This document shows, in pieces, positions 25,804 through 62,168 of a DNA stretch of 64,000 nt (within the stretch, counting starts at the first letter, position 1; the number at the start of each line of letters is the position of its first letter). Origin of the DNA: Conus ventricosus (Eukaryota > Mollusca > Gastropoda > Neogastropoda > Conidae); the NCBI GenBank assembly GCA_018398815.1, contig CM031628.1, forward strand, positions 4,350,753 to 4,414,752, written 5' to 3'. Position numbers and translations under genes: made by a program. A model generated the notes under the pieces. The model searched no databases, was not told the DNA's origin, and was given only the letters and a program-made list of their open reading frames with translations.

Positions 25804-26445
25804 ATTTCCCCCTTGCAAAAGACTATGCACCGCATTGTCTCAAAACAACGGTACAAAAAAAAAGACAACAACCGAACTTGCTGACACACAGCTACACCTG
25901 CAAAGTTTGAAAAATACTTTACAACAAACGGTTTATAAATTATAGGATATATCATTAGTGAATACCGCCCCCAATGAGTTATCATTGATGTGCGCTCTTG
26001 CGTTATTTCGACTCATTTTACAACGACCTCTGTGCGCACCTATGCAATCCCCCTACCTGCGGATTTGCCACATCTTCTCTTTACAATCCCTATGAAAAGC
26101 ACAATATAGTATGATCACGATCCATGACACTTCACTGAGGAATCTCCATCCTCACTTATTGCAAATAATGCATCACTAACACAAGCGACTGTATGCTCCA
26201 ACATAACTACATTCACATGAGCAAGTCTCACAAAGAAAATATGAACAAGTCTCACACAAAGAATATGAACCATAGCCAACTGGGAATGAACCCATATCCA
26301 ATCAACATAACTGTAATCAACACATATTATCAACAAAGCACCCCGGATATGACTGACTTCCTCTGAATTCATCATCTTCTCCACCTTTCCCTTTTCTGGC
26401 TGCTTTGTGTCGCCTCCGACAACAAAACCTAGGAACTCCTACTGT

Positions 26446-27609
26446 CTAGCCCTTCATACAGTGACACATCCCTGTATGACTCTTCTGGAAACTTAGGAAA
26501 CAAAATCTCCCCTTCTGCTGGGTCTCCTTCACCTCATCAATGATTGCTGCTGCGCCTATGTGCTGAGTCTCACCTCCTCTAACCACCTGTTTCTCTCCAC
26601 CTCTTGCCAACTCCCAAGACTTCACGAGCGAAGGGTCTTGTTCCTGCACTGCCCTAAACTCATCAGGCGACACATCTATGCCTGACTTCCTTGCTGGAAC
26701 GACTAACGGTTTATCAACCTTTTCCTCCTTCTTGCTCCGTATTTGAACTGCTGCCCCTGTAGCAGTCAACAACTCAGGATCCCCTGGATCCCTTGCACCT
26801 GGAATATTTCCAATGATCAAATCATGAAGGGGTTTCTCCATCACCAACGCAGACAACTCGCCTGAGAAGTAAGGGGTACGTACTTCTATCTTAGCAACTG
26901 GAAACTCCCTCACAGTGCCATCGATTAGAGTACAGGTCTGGATTTGCCCTGTCAAATCCCCTTTCTCGACCAGCGTTGTTCTCACCACACCGCATGAACA
27001 ACCAGTGTCTCGTAACACTTTCACCCTCTGCTGGCCAATCCACCCCTCTTCCACTGGTAACGAACCACTCAGCCTAGTGCCCTCCATCCCTGACACTGAC
27101 TGCTGTCCAGTGCTAGCCATAGGCTGCACTCCACCCTCTTCAGATTGGATCCCTGTTGGTTCCACTGCAGGTCGTTTCCCTTGACGACCCTTATCCACCT
27201 CTTGCAAGGCTGCTGCCTTCTGGAACCTCATGCGACAATCCCTCGCCACATGTCCCTTCTTGTGACAAATGAAACACCTATTGTCCCTTTGTCCTCCTTT
27301 CTGCCCCACCACTGGGTTTGCAGACTTTGCAGAAAACTCCCCTGGTCTCCTTGCACTCTTCTCACCTGTGCCTAGCACCTGTTTCTCCTGCACCTTCGTG
27401 CCCAAACGTGCCTCTCTATACACCTCTGCGAACTTCAACAACTCCCCTGCTGTCTCTGGCTGTCTCTCTTTCAAATGTATAGTTAACTCAGGGCCGCAAC
27501 CTGACAAAATCTGTTCCTTCATAACCAGCTCTTTCAATTCAGCGAACTCCTTCTTTGTACCGCTCAACTCTAATTGTTGTTCAATAGGGGTGTTCTTTTC
27601 TTCCGCCAT
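26446..27609 (-). CDS. Partial gag-protease of the LTR retrotransposon
   Basis: Starting at the ATG at 27,609 (MAEEKNTPIEQ; the frame stays open further upstream through a Lys-rich poly-A stretch), the protein has a SCAN-like capsid segment (FAELKELVMKEQILSG then LKERQPETAGELLKFAE), a CCHC zinc knuckle (CFICHKKGHVARDC), and a retropepsin-like region with DTG (VLRDTGCS) and a downstream LIIGNIPG. The usual N-terminal half of gag is missing. The frame ends at 26,446 without any polymerase motif. It may package or process nothing on its own; the near-identical LTRs imply that it moved using enzymes supplied in trans. Confidence 0.8.
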   Translation of the reverse strand: MAEEKNTPIEQQLELSGTKKEFAELKELVMKEQILSGCGPELTIHLKERQPETAGELLKFAEVYREARLGTKVQEKQVLGTGEKSARRPGEFSAKSANPVVGQKGGQRDNRCFICHKKGHVARDCRMRFQKAAALQEVDKGRQGKRPAVEPTGIQSEEGGVQPMASTGQQSVSGMEGTRLSGSLPVEEGWIGQQRVKVLRDTGCSCGVVRTTLVEKGDLTGQIQTCTLIDGTVREFPVAKIEVRTPYFSGELSALVMEKPLHDLIIGNIPGARDPGDPELLTATGAAVQIRSKKEEKVDKPLVVPARKSGIDVSPDEFRAVQEQDPSLVKSWELARGGEKQVVRGGETQHIGAAAIIDEVKETQQKGRFCFLSFQKSHTGMCHCMKG

Positions 27610-28023
27610 TATATCTTTTTTTTTTTCTTTCTTTTTTTTTTTTTTTGAACAAGATTTTATTACTACGACAGCCAAACTGGTGGTTACCGACACGAGTGAC
27701 GTAATAGCACAATCCTATGAATGATAATATTAGCTTGGGACAACGTAGTTAGTTTTTATAAGACGCCCAGCGCCTGACCCAACTATGAGAGCGAATTATA
27801 GGCAATCTGTGCGAAATAAGTACTCTGGGGCTGAAATGCCAAGCCTAGTATTAACTATCTTGGAAGCAATGCCAAGCCTAGTATTTAACTATCTTGGGAA
27901 CATACAGTAAGACAACACCTTGTCTTAGGATTACAACACTTGAATCCCACCCAGCTTCCTCTCTGAGAAGTTGAACAATTATAATAAATGGGCCAGAATA
28001 TCCTGGCAGCCTCGCCAATAAGT

Positions 28024-29383
28024 TGTCAACCTCGGGTGATGTCGATGGAGGAAGGACTAGCGCACAGCCCAAACACACTCACAGCTTGCTTACGATCTCA
28101 TTCATATATCATGCATTCGTCACATCAAACCACTAGTAAAGTCTATAACTTTACTACACATGATCATAGAACCAAACATCAATGCATATGGAATCAAACA
28201 AAATAAAACATTCTCTCTTTCCTGAACTTCACAAAATCATTTATCTAAAACATCATTAACTAACCCGGGTATAAACAGATTTCTACTTTACCTGGCCAGG
28301 TGATCTTAACTATTCACGAATCACTGTCTTTTTCTTTTCCCCTTTTTTTTTTTTTCACTGTCACTTTCACAACACGACACAACTGCTGGCATTGGTCAGG
28401 CTGGACCGCTGGCGTTGGTCAGGTTGGACTGCCGATGAAAGTGGCGCTGGCCAAGTATGAGGTCGAACCCCCGGTTCCGATGGAACAGTGACTATCAACA
28501 TCGATCTGTTCTCCTTTCTTTCTTCCTGCATTAACGCATTGCACTCTCTCTCTCTCTCCTAGTCTGCTCTATCAAATGGACATGGTTGCTTTTCTTTTCC
28601 TTTTCTTTTCTTTCTTTTTCTCTTCATTAGTTAGCAACTCTCTCTCTCCACATCTCTCTTTAGTCCCTCCTCTGCAGACTATCTGGTGCTAATGCTTAAA
28701 CTTCACTCCTCTCATCTCTCTGCCTTTCTCTCGCAGAGACTACACCCCAGAACCTCCCTCTCTCTCTGTCTCTCTGTTCGTTCTCCCCTCCTCTCTTCAT
28801 CTCTCTGCCTTTTCTCTCCTGCAGAGACTATACCCAGAACCTCCTCATCTCTCTCTCCCTCTCTGTTCGTTCCTCCCGTTCGTTCTCCCGTTCTCTCACT
28901 CTCACATCCTTCTTATCCCGTTCCGATCTGTCAAAAAGGGCGAGTACCATTGGTCAGTATTTTTACCCCTGATACCCGAAGTTATCTCCCTCTAATTCCA
29001 TTGGATATTCAAATCATGACAGTCACGCCCACACGCCTTACTCTCTGTGGTGGTCAATTGGTCATTTAATTGATTAGCTAGATTTCACCCCCACCACGCA
29101 CTACCTTCCCCCCTTTCCTACTTAACTGGCGCCGTGTGGCTTAACTCGTGGGCACTGGTCACTCTAAATTGGCTAGATGAGTCTGGGTAGGCGCTGAGAC
29201 GTCTGACCAGACCTATCGAGACCTGTCGGTCCAGCCACTCAGACTGTCTGCTGTCTCCTCGCTGTGCTAAATTGGCTGGATGCGACGCTTGAAGGCGTCG
29301 GGATGTCTGAGTCGGGCTTAAGCCGATTCGAACCGGCTGCCAACTAACCACGACTTTGCTTGTGTTTATTTTTGACCGTGACA
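28024..29383 (-). repeat. LTR (5' LTR of the element in its own orientation)
   Basis: Same boundaries and order as the left LTR. Differences are single substitutions near the right end plus small indels in simple-sequence parts. Confidence 0.95.
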
Positions 29384-29730
29384 TACACAACAAGCCAACG
29401 CCAAGTGAAATCAACACGAGTTGCGATCCCCCACAGCCTAAAAAGTCACGAGGGGGTGGCAGATATTGTGCTGTAGGCGTGTGCAGCAGCTCAGCAGGAG
29501 ACGGATTTTCTTTGCACACATTTCCATCTGATCCAGATACTCGAAAGAAGTGGATTCGGTTGGTGCAACCATGCCGGGCCACTAAGTTATTTTTACCACG
29601 TCAGTTCCAGCTGGACCACGGAAACGAGCTGTTCCGACAATTGCCGAGCCCGTTCGAGTGGATCAAAAACTTCGTCTGCATTGTGCGCGTTTTCTTTGAA
29701 GGCGGAGTGGTAAGCTCGTACAGATGAGTA
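29384..29730 (+). pseudogene. THAP-domain exon fragment of the DNA transposon
   Basis: Encodes GGGRYCAVGVCSSSAG then FSLHTFPSDPDTRKKWIRLV, the first half of a THAP zinc finger (two cysteines, conserved FP and W). From about 29,583 the expected second half is replaced by a sequence whose inverted copy lies at 29,932-29,990. The finger is therefore incomplete. Confidence 0.7.
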
Positions 29731-29990
29731 CGATAGTCGCACGTTTATTCTGTTCTTATTTATGGACAGATCACACTTGTTAAATTGAATGAACACGTTA
29801 AGGCTTGAGGAAGGAGAATCTCCTCTCGCCGTCCACGCGTGATCGCATTAAGAAGTCAGTCGGTAGCCTCCCTCGAGACTTCGGTAGGCCTAAAGTCCGT
29901 ACACCTTCGGAATGATGTGTTCGGGCGTCCAGCTGGAACTGAATAGCTCGTTTCCGTGGTCCAGCTGGAACTGACGTGGTAAAAAGAACT
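29583..29990. repeat. Inverted repeat of about 55 bp
   Basis: TTTTTACCACGTCAGTTCCA and CCACGGAAACGAGCT at 29,588-29,627 recur in reverse complement at about 29,937-29,985. The arms flank about 300 bp. Confidence 0.85.
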
Positions 29991-29992
29991 TA

Positions 29993-30120
29993 GCGTTCAA
30001 ACTGATAAGGTAAAGGCCTTGCAGAAACATCCCCAGAGTTACATTGGCTGTCGCAATCATAGTCACTGCTTTTACATGATAAATTAAATACCGATCGAGA
30101 TGTGCAAGAACCATCAGAAA
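29993..30120 (+). repeat. 126-bp segment duplicated at 30,996-31,125
   Basis: GCGTTCAAACTGATAAGGTA through GATGTGCAAGAACC occurs twice in the same orientation. The second copy lies outside the right end of the DNA transposon, so it belongs to another copy of the family or to a tandem rearrangement. Confidence 0.9.
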
Positions 30121-30386
30121 TCGCTTTCTGTCGCCGTTGGCTTATTGTGTAGGTCGCAGCTGACGGCCAGTCCATCATGTGACGTCACATCCAAGAGTAG
30201 TTAAGCCATGCCAAGATTTAGTTGATTACCTCCCGTTTTCTTGATTACAGGTGAAAATGCTCACTTTCGCGGATCGATTTCGTGTGATCGGGAGCGAATC
30301 GGATGTTTATTTTACCAATTTATCAAACATTTCATATTTCTGCATAAGCTGACCAATTATCGAAAACCTCTAAAGTAGACCTTTAA

Positions 30387-31160
30387 CTTTGCAAGCACGA
30401 TCCACATGACCCTTCATTTTCCTGTCGTCTGCTAAACTTTTCACTTCCAATGGCGTAGAAACACAAGGAGTCCACAAGTGATGCATCATTCAGATCTGGT
30501 ACTTTTGCTGACATATGGCATTGAACTAATTTACTGACCCAAAATTCCAGGATAAAATAATAATTTTCATATTCAATGAAATCTTTTTTTTTTTCACTGA
30601 GCCAGAGCGATTTTCATCTGTTCAAACTGCTCTGGAAGTGTCGAATCATAATCTCTAACTCCATGGAAATAGATGTTTTGCCTTCAAATCAAGCGAAACA
30701 GAACGTGCAAAACAGAAACTCCTTTCCCAGAACAGTATATATACGTTATAGACTAGATAAAAGTTATATGCGTAGACAAAAGAATTATACACTAAAGTGC
30801 GTACGTAGCACTAAGAGATTTACTTTAGTGTTTGCGAATGTCAGGCGTTGACAACATTATCGCTCTAGCAGTGTACTGAATGTCACCAGCAATAATTTTA
30901 GGTACTGTGACAGAACAGAAACAGCAAATGAAACAAACTGCGGCGTTACTGAAACACGACAAAAAAGCAGAAGAGCACACAAAACAAAGTGTGAAGCGTT
31001 CAAACTGATAAGGTAAAGGCCTTGCAGAAACATCCCCAGAGTTACATTGGCTGTCGCAATCATAGTCACTGCTTTTACATGATAAATTAAATACCGATCG
31101 AGATGTGCAAGAACCAGATCAGAAACAGATCATTTGGAACTAATTTTGACATATGGCCTG
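30387..31160. other. Unassigned AT-rich sequence with the second 126-bp segment
   Basis: Apart from the duplicated segment at 30,996-31,125, I recognise nothing here. Confidence 0.5.
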
Positions 31161-32420
<1,260 letters not shown>

Positions 32421-32622
32421 GTAAACATTTGCATTTACCGACAGGATAAAAAGCTTGATGGCACGCTCTTTGCCAGTCGCTGCGACCGGCGAATGGAGAA
32501 GGAAGCATTTGTGCTACAATTACTTTTGAACATGAGCGAACGAGCGAAGAATAGCAGCCCCATTCGATCTGTAGGCCAAAACAAAAGTTCATGGACAGTG
32601 AACAGCTCATGAATATGAAGTA

Positions 32623-32632
32623 GGGACTTTCC
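32623..32632 (+). promoter_or_regulatory. Canonical kappa-B site
   Basis: GGGACTTTCC fits GGGRNWYYCC exactly and equals the classic immunoglobulin-kappa type site. It lies 160 bp upstream of the proposed first ATG of an I-kappa-B family gene. Functional relevance is inferred from position. Confidence 0.65.
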
Positions 32633-32678
32633 CTTTGGAGTCCGCTCTCCTGACGACCAATCGCGACGACTTCCTCAT

Positions 32679-32686
32679 TGACGTCA
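32679..32686 (+). promoter_or_regulatory. Full CRE (TGACGTCA)
   Basis: Perfect 8-bp CREB/ATF palindrome 106 bp upstream of the first ATG; a CCAAT pentamer lies nearby at about 32,657. No TATA box is evident between here and the ATG. Confidence 0.55.
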
Positions 32687-32791
32687 GAGCAAACCTATTT
32701 TTGTTCCATTTCTGACTTCCCAACAACACGGAAACAAGACTTGTAAAGCACAGCAGACGATTATTGATTGAAAATTTGACCACCAAGAAAG

Positions 32792-56218
<23,427 letters not shown>

Positions 56219-56299
56219 AGGACGTGCCCTGGCCTGGCTTCCCTGTCGAGTCGGGGGGGGGGGGGGGGTGTGATGGGGGATGGACTGAATGAAGTGGCT

Positions 56300-56530
56300 G
56301 GGACGGTGCCATCATTGTGGAAAGAAAATGAAATTCATTGATGGTTCAAATGGACACTGGTGAAGATGATAGCTAGGACGGTGCCATCTTTGTGGAAAGA
56401 CACACACACAAAAAATGATGGTTATTTTGGAAGGGACACTGGTGAAGATGATGGCTAGGACGGTGCCATCTTTGTGGAAAGACACACACACACAAAAAAT
56501 GATGGTTGGTTTGGAAGGGACACTGGTGAA
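56300..56530. repeat. Tandem repeat of about 75-110 bp after the stop codon
   Basis: GACACTGGTGAAGATGATGG, CTAGGACGGTGCCATCTTTG and TGGAAAGACACACACA recur three times. Confidence 0.88.
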
Positions 56531-56709
56531 GAAGATGATGCTGCCTCAAGGAAACAAAAAAAACCCAAAAAGAACAGACTGAAATCTGTATCGGCGGTTT
56601 CAGGATTAAGAGCGCTACGCTGGCGGTGCCTTGTGAAGATAGGACTGTGGATCAGGACAGTAGAGAACGGGCAGACAGTTGTTTGTGGGGGCTTTTTTTT
56701 TTGTTTTTT

Positions 56710-56744
<35 letters not shown>

Positions 56745-57886
56745 AAAAACACGTTCTTTATTTCGTTGTTGTTGCTATGTTTGTTTGTATATGTGTACGT
56801 TCTGCTTGGCTTCTTGCTATTACACCTCTATGTTGGATCTTAAGAACAGGCGCAGCAAGAGAGATAACGACCATGGTGACTGAAAGATTGGGAGGTGGGG
56901 GTGGTGGTGGGGGGGGGGGGGGGGGGGGTGGTGGGAGAGAGGGGTGTAACTGTAAGAACAGCGTTGTGGACCATAACGCAGCTGCAGACTTCACTGACAG
57001 ATCACAGCGAAACTGTCTGCTGTACATATAGCTTCTGTGAGGGTCTTGTATATAGGAGTTTCTGTCTTGAGTCGGTGCTTGTTCTCTATCTTCGTGATGT
57101 GAGACTCAAACAGCATGAATTGTGGCTTATTTTACATACATGTCTGTGTGCAAAAAAAAAAAGAAAATGTTATGGAGTGCAGTTGTCTATGGGGAAAAGT
57201 GCTGGGAGTGGATTCCTTGGAACACAGAAAAAGAGTGGTGACCAAGCGAGTCAGAAGATCACGTCAGTGGTTCCTGTGAAAGGGGAAAACAGTGTTTTTA
57301 ACCCAGTCTCAGAGTCCAAAGTGGCATTGTGCCACCTGTGAAGGCTGTTGCTGATCATTAGGTTGGGCTTTTCTTCACTGACCACATAACAGCTGGTGCT
57401 GAAGCGGTTGATTTTGTTGTTGTTTTTTTCTTAGTGAAATGTCTGACATTCTGTGATTGTGGGTTTTTAAAATTTTTTAAATGTTTTTTAAAATATTAAA
57501 GGGGCTTTTTAACTCCCAAAATGTCAAAGTGAAGGGATCTGTTTTAAGACATTTTAGGCACCCTCTGGATGTCCAGGGTTTCGCTCTTCTCCATCCTCAA
57601 GAAATGGGGTTGTCTTCAGGGTATCCTTTTAGTCCCAAACCTTCTCAAAACAAAAAAAAAGATGTGGAGGCTGATTTTTTTTGAGAAATTATTCCTGTTT
57701 GTTGAAATCAAAGATAACAATAGTATCTTCCCTTAAGGAAATGGGGGTGGCGGTGAAAGTGGTGATATTTTAGTTTGACATCCGTGGAGAAGGATTTTTT
57801 TTGAATGCAAAAGAAAAAAAGGATTGTATGCATGTGCATGTCTGTGATAAAAGACTAGATTTTGAATGTGTGTGCTTTTTGTGTGT

Positions 57887-57935
<49 letters not shown>

Positions 57936-58031
57936 TGTGTGTGTGTGTGTGTGTTGTGAGACGGAGCGCAAACAGACCATTCTTCTTATCACACTGCCTG
58001 AGACTGAACACGCCTGACTGAATTAGCCGAC

Positions 58032-58037
58032 AATAAA
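58032..58037 (+). terminator. Candidate polyadenylation signal
   Basis: AATAAA 1.8 kb after the stop codon of the I-kappa-B-like gene. Usage is not shown by the sequence. Confidence 0.35.
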
Positions 58038-59423
58038 ATTCAACCAATCAGGTTCAGCCGAAACCAATTACCAATTGTCTAAGCATTGTAGAAGGCAGGT
58101 CGACAGACATATCGTGGGCGAACCTTAAACTTTTTCTATAGGAGGTACTATGTGGGGAGGTGAACGTCTCAGCAAATGCTTGTTAGCGTTGGATGCATTT
58201 TATTTAGGACAGAAAAGCGCCCATTTTCGTGACACACTGGGATTGGCTGCAAACCAGATTGGGGGAAAAACAAAGGAGGGAGGTAGTGCGACCCTACTCA
58301 CCAAGTGCCAGCCTCTGGCATCGCGCCTTACCCCACCGAGTTAACGCAACAGAAGGAGCAGCAGCTTAGAAGGGACACATTTATTGTACAAAAATAGGAC
58401 AAAAAACCCCACCCACCTGTCTTGCAGTTGCATGCCTGTTTTTTTTCGTGTCAGTATGCGTGCGAAGAACCAAGAACTTGGTGCGTGTTGGGGAGCCGGC
58501 TGTTGTACATATCAGTGTTGATTGGACGATAGTGCTGCATTCATGGTCCTTTTTTTTTGGTCGCTTCTTTGGGAGGAGACGGCATCCTGTTTCGCAATCA
58601 TGGAAGGAGCGATGTAGTTTCAACCTGCTTTCGCCTTGATGTCGTTGGAAGGAAAAATGGGGGGGAATGCTTGTCGGCAACTGGCTGTGTTGAGACCGAA
58701 GGTGTCTGCTGTGCCTTGTCACAGCACGCAGAGTGGTAGAAATGCGATGCCCTATACATTAGCCTAGTGCACATGAGGCAGGAAGATTGAAAGCTCAGTT
58801 CAGTTTCCTTTGCCCTGAAGGCGTGGGTCTGCGAGGCTTTCGCTCAAAGTCCCCCCCCTCCTCTCCCCACCCTCCCCTCTGCCTCCTCCCCTCCTCCTCC
58901 TCCTCCCGCATTGCGGTGTCAATTCTGGTTGATGCGTGACAGGGAGCGTAGCTCTGGAATGGCGTGTGGGGTTCAAAGGGCGTTCCACATAGCTTCGTCT
59001 GCATCACCCTCTTCATCATTCTTAAGTGAAAAAGAAGTGAAAAGAAAAAAAAAAGAAGAACGGTCGGAAACACATGTTGTTACTTGACACGTGTTCTGAA
59101 GGCATCTTCATGATGAGGGACCGAGAAGTTTAGCTCCCGTCTCACATGGCATAGTAAATAGACCTGACCTCATTTTCCTTTTTTTTGGTCTTTTTTTTCT
59201 TCTTCAATCTTGCTGACTTGAAGTTAGTTGTTTTACTTGACGAAAAAGAAAGGGACCCACCTTGAGACTGACTTATTATTATTATTTTTTGAAGAGAAAT
59301 TCATCATCATACAGATTTGCATGCTGCCGCGCCCATTACTGTGATTTTTGTAAATGAAATTTGTGATAAAGGGAAAACCAATTGATGACACTGACGAATA
59401 AGACTGTAGCAGAAGATTGGAAA

Positions 59424-59425
<2 letters not shown>

Positions 59426-59468
<43 letters not shown>
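59426..59468. repeat. Poly-G tract
   Basis: About 43 consecutive G, the longest in the window. Confidence 0.95.
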
Positions 59469-59469
<1 letters not shown>

Positions 59470-60779
59470 GAGGAGAGAGACATGAAGAAAAGAAGAACAA
59501 CAACAAAAATCTGGGTATTTTGAACAAGGTGACACAAAGGGGAGATGACTTTGTCACTGGTCATATATAGTCTCTTACCAGGCAGGAGTCCTGGGTGTGT
59601 CTTACAGTGTATGTCATCCATTTTGCTTGAAAAAGAAAAAAAAGAAAAAGAATGGGAAAAAAGTGCATTGCATTGCACTGGATTATGAGAGACGTACTGC
59701 TGAGCCAGTGGTGTTGAGCAGTTTGCTTGCTTACTGTTTTCAGTGCTGTGATTTCATGTTACTGGAAAAAAAAGTGCTCATGCATGTATGTTTGCGTTTG
59801 CGTGATTATGAGCACAAGCGAGTGTGATATGTGTGTTTGTGTGCGCGTGTGCAAATATATCTGTGAGATAATCGAAAGTCCTGACAGAGTATTTTCCAGA
59901 GTAATCTGCGGAGTTTGTTTCCCATATTTCGGAACGCAGTAACAGTTGCAGTCAGCACCATATCATAGACAGTACAGAGTCATTCATAGAGTATGACTGG
60001 ATGCAGTGATCCCATATCCCGAGTGGCTGCCTGGACTGATGATGATTGGTGGTTGTCTTCAGACCATGAGGAAACAAGACCTGGATGTCTGTACAGTCAC
60101 ACCATCAAAGATCAGGCGGTTTTGTTGCTGTTGTTTTAACGTTGCTACTGAACATAACTCACTCGGTGATTTGGGTCCAGAGACGTGTTCTTTGAGAATC
60201 CTGGCTGCAGAGAACGAATCCTCATTTTTTTTGCCTTCAGAGTCACAATATCTGATTCTCTTTGCAGTGTCCGGTTCTCTATGCTGTGTTGTTAGGGTGG
60301 GGCCAGACGTTTTCTGCTGTGATGCATGTTGAAGAAGTGCTGCCTGCCTTGCCCGTACCAAGCGTTTTTGAAATATCCCCGGTCTGTGGAACGTTGTTGA
60401 CGTAACTGGAAGTTCTGCGGCTGTGTCACGCCACTCTTTTGAAATGGAAAACGACTCCAGCGTTGGAGGCTGCGCAGCTTCAAGGCATGATGGTATCAGT
60501 GTGGCACAAGACGAGAGCGCCGACTTCAGTTTGTGAAGGCAGCCCATGGGCACATGGTTTGTTTGGCTGATAACCTTTGTGGTCAGATGGGTTCTGATTA
60601 ACTCTCAACAGTTTTTGAGATTTTTGCGTTTTGCCTGATGGATGTTCTTTTTTTTTCTCGTAACATTCTGCGCATTATTTCTAAAATAATAATATTTTTG
60701 TGATGAATGTGTCTATTTCGTGTTTTTTAGGCGATGTATTGCTTCAGATAACAAGAACGTTGTTTTGAATATCATAATT

Positions 60780-60782
<3 letters not shown>

Positions 60783-60814
<32 letters not shown>
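60783..60814. repeat. Poly-G tract
   Basis: About 32 consecutive G. Confidence 0.95.
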
Positions 60815-60815
<1 letters not shown>

Positions 60816-61939
60816 AACGGTCGTTCTCCGGTGATGGAAATTCAAGGGAAAGAAACTGAAGAGAGTTAAGCCATGATTGACACTGATTCTTTGTTCCCTT
60901 TGCTCCCATAGAGGTTGAAGTGATGCCAAAACCGCCCAAAGTTCATGAGGACGTGTTGTATTCCTGGAACAAAAGTTCGTAGGAAGTCGTGTTGCTTTGC
61001 GCCTGTCTTCCAGCTTTCTTTCTTTCCCCCTCCCCCCCCCCCTTTTGCTTCTTTTTCCAGCGTTGTCTTTTCCTCCCCCCCTCTTGACGCTTTTCCAACT
61101 TTCTACTCCCTTCACCTCTTTTTCTTTCGTATCTTCTTCCTTCCCCTTCCCTGTTTTCCTGTTGTTGTTTTCTTCTTTTTCTTTTTCATGCTGCTGATGT
61201 CAGTTTGGGAAAGGCAGGGGCTGAAAGGGATTGACGAAGTTTGTGCCAAGAGGTGACATGTTTCTTGATGGGACCGCTTGGACCAATGCCTTCTCTCTTC
61301 TGCTCTTGAACACAAGTGTGCTTAACTCCCTTGTTAAAAGTGCACTGCAGTGTATGGTATCGGCATTGACACGGAACAGGATGATGCAGGGGGAGGGAGA
61401 GAGGGACAGACTAGGGGGCAAATTAGAAAAAAAAAAAAACCCACTTATGTATCATATGTGCTATATTCTCATCTAAGAAAGGTTGAAACTGACTTGGTGC
61501 GTACGACAGCATTATTATGGATATGGTCAAAATACAGCGGAAAGCATACTGATGTTTGTATCATACGTGTCGTAATTGCCATTCACAAGATTCAAATTGG
61601 TTATGTGCCGCAGATGTATGGATGTACATATGTATATGTGTACACATGGCGTTGTTGGACTCAGTTAGCATGTGCCCTATTGTCTTTTCTCGCAGCAAGT
61701 TTATGGTCTTGACTGTATCAATGATTCTCTGGTCGGCTGCATTTTGGATTTGGGAATACTGCCTGTTGACCGTGTATAAATATGTGCTGCTGTGTTGGAC
61801 GGTATAGATTGACTTTGTTTAAAAAAAATCTTCCTGCTAGGGTTCTAGTCTAAAATGTCTGTCTCTTTTCTTGTCTATCTGTCTTTCTGTCTTTCTCTCT
61901 CTGTCTCTCTTGCATGTATGCGTGCCTGCGTGCGTGCGT

Positions 61940-61988
61940 GCACACACAACACACAACACACACACACCACACACACCACACACACACA

Positions 61989-62031
<43 letters not shown>

Positions 62032-62037
62032 ACACTC

Positions 62038-62069
<32 letters not shown>

Positions 62070-62110
62070 ACACACACACACACACACACTCTCTCTCTCT
62101 ATCTCACTCA

Positions 62111-62168
<58 letters not shown>

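Larger units (their letters stand above)
24442..29383 (-). mobile_element. LTR retrotransposon (Ty3/Gypsy-like), gag-protease only
   Basis: Two direct repeats of about 1,360 bp (24,442-25,803 and 28,024-29,383) begin TGTCA and end TGACA. The 5-bp target duplication TACAC is perfect (24,437-24,441 and 29,384-29,388). A purine tract reading AAGGGGGAAAT on the minus strand lies directly inside the left LTR (25,804-25,816), and a candidate primer-binding region (TGGCGAGGCTGCC) lies inside the right LTR near 28,000-28,020, so the element runs on the minus strand. The internal part is only 2.2 kb and has gag and protease but no reverse transcriptase, RNase H or integrase. By eye the LTRs differ by about seven substitutions and a few one-base indels, so the insertion is recent. 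Confidence 0.93.
24234..30386. mobile_element. DNA transposon with long inverted ends, interrupted by an LTR retrotransposon
   Basis: The left end (TTAA then AGGTCTACTTTAGAGATTTT from 24,238) matches the reverse complement of the right end (up to 30,382, followed by TTAA). Similarity continues inward for over 200 bp. The stretch with GTGACGTCA, GATGGACTGGCCGTCAG and GCGACCTACAC (24,401-24,441) continues at 29,384 after the LTR element and pairs with about 30,130-30,190. TTAA at both ends fits a TTAA target duplication, but could also be part of the inverted repeat, so the superfamily is unresolved. Without the 4.9-kb insertion the element is about 1.2 kb. It contains only part of a THAP exon, so it is non-autonomous. 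Confidence 0.75.
56219..58060 (+). other. Proposed 3' untranslated region
   Basis: Starts after the TGA at 56,216. Holds a tandem repeat (56,290-56,525), G-runs at 56,248-56,268, 56,710-56,742 and 56,908-56,928, and a TG array at 57,884-57,954. AATAAA at 58,032-58,037 is the first convincing polyadenylation signal. Confidence 0.55.
58061..61850. other. Downstream sequence, possible extended 3' UTR
   Basis: No coding exon recognised. Contains pyrimidine-rich DNA (58,850-58,910; 61,010-61,190), poly-G at 59,426-59,468 and 60,783-60,814, and no clear transposon. Confidence 0.5.

Noticed and set aside
60059..60553. 164-codon minus-strand frame
   Set aside because: Longest non-repeat frame in the 3' region, but no recognisable family, Kozak or splice evidence; lies in the probable 3' UTR or intergenic DNA.
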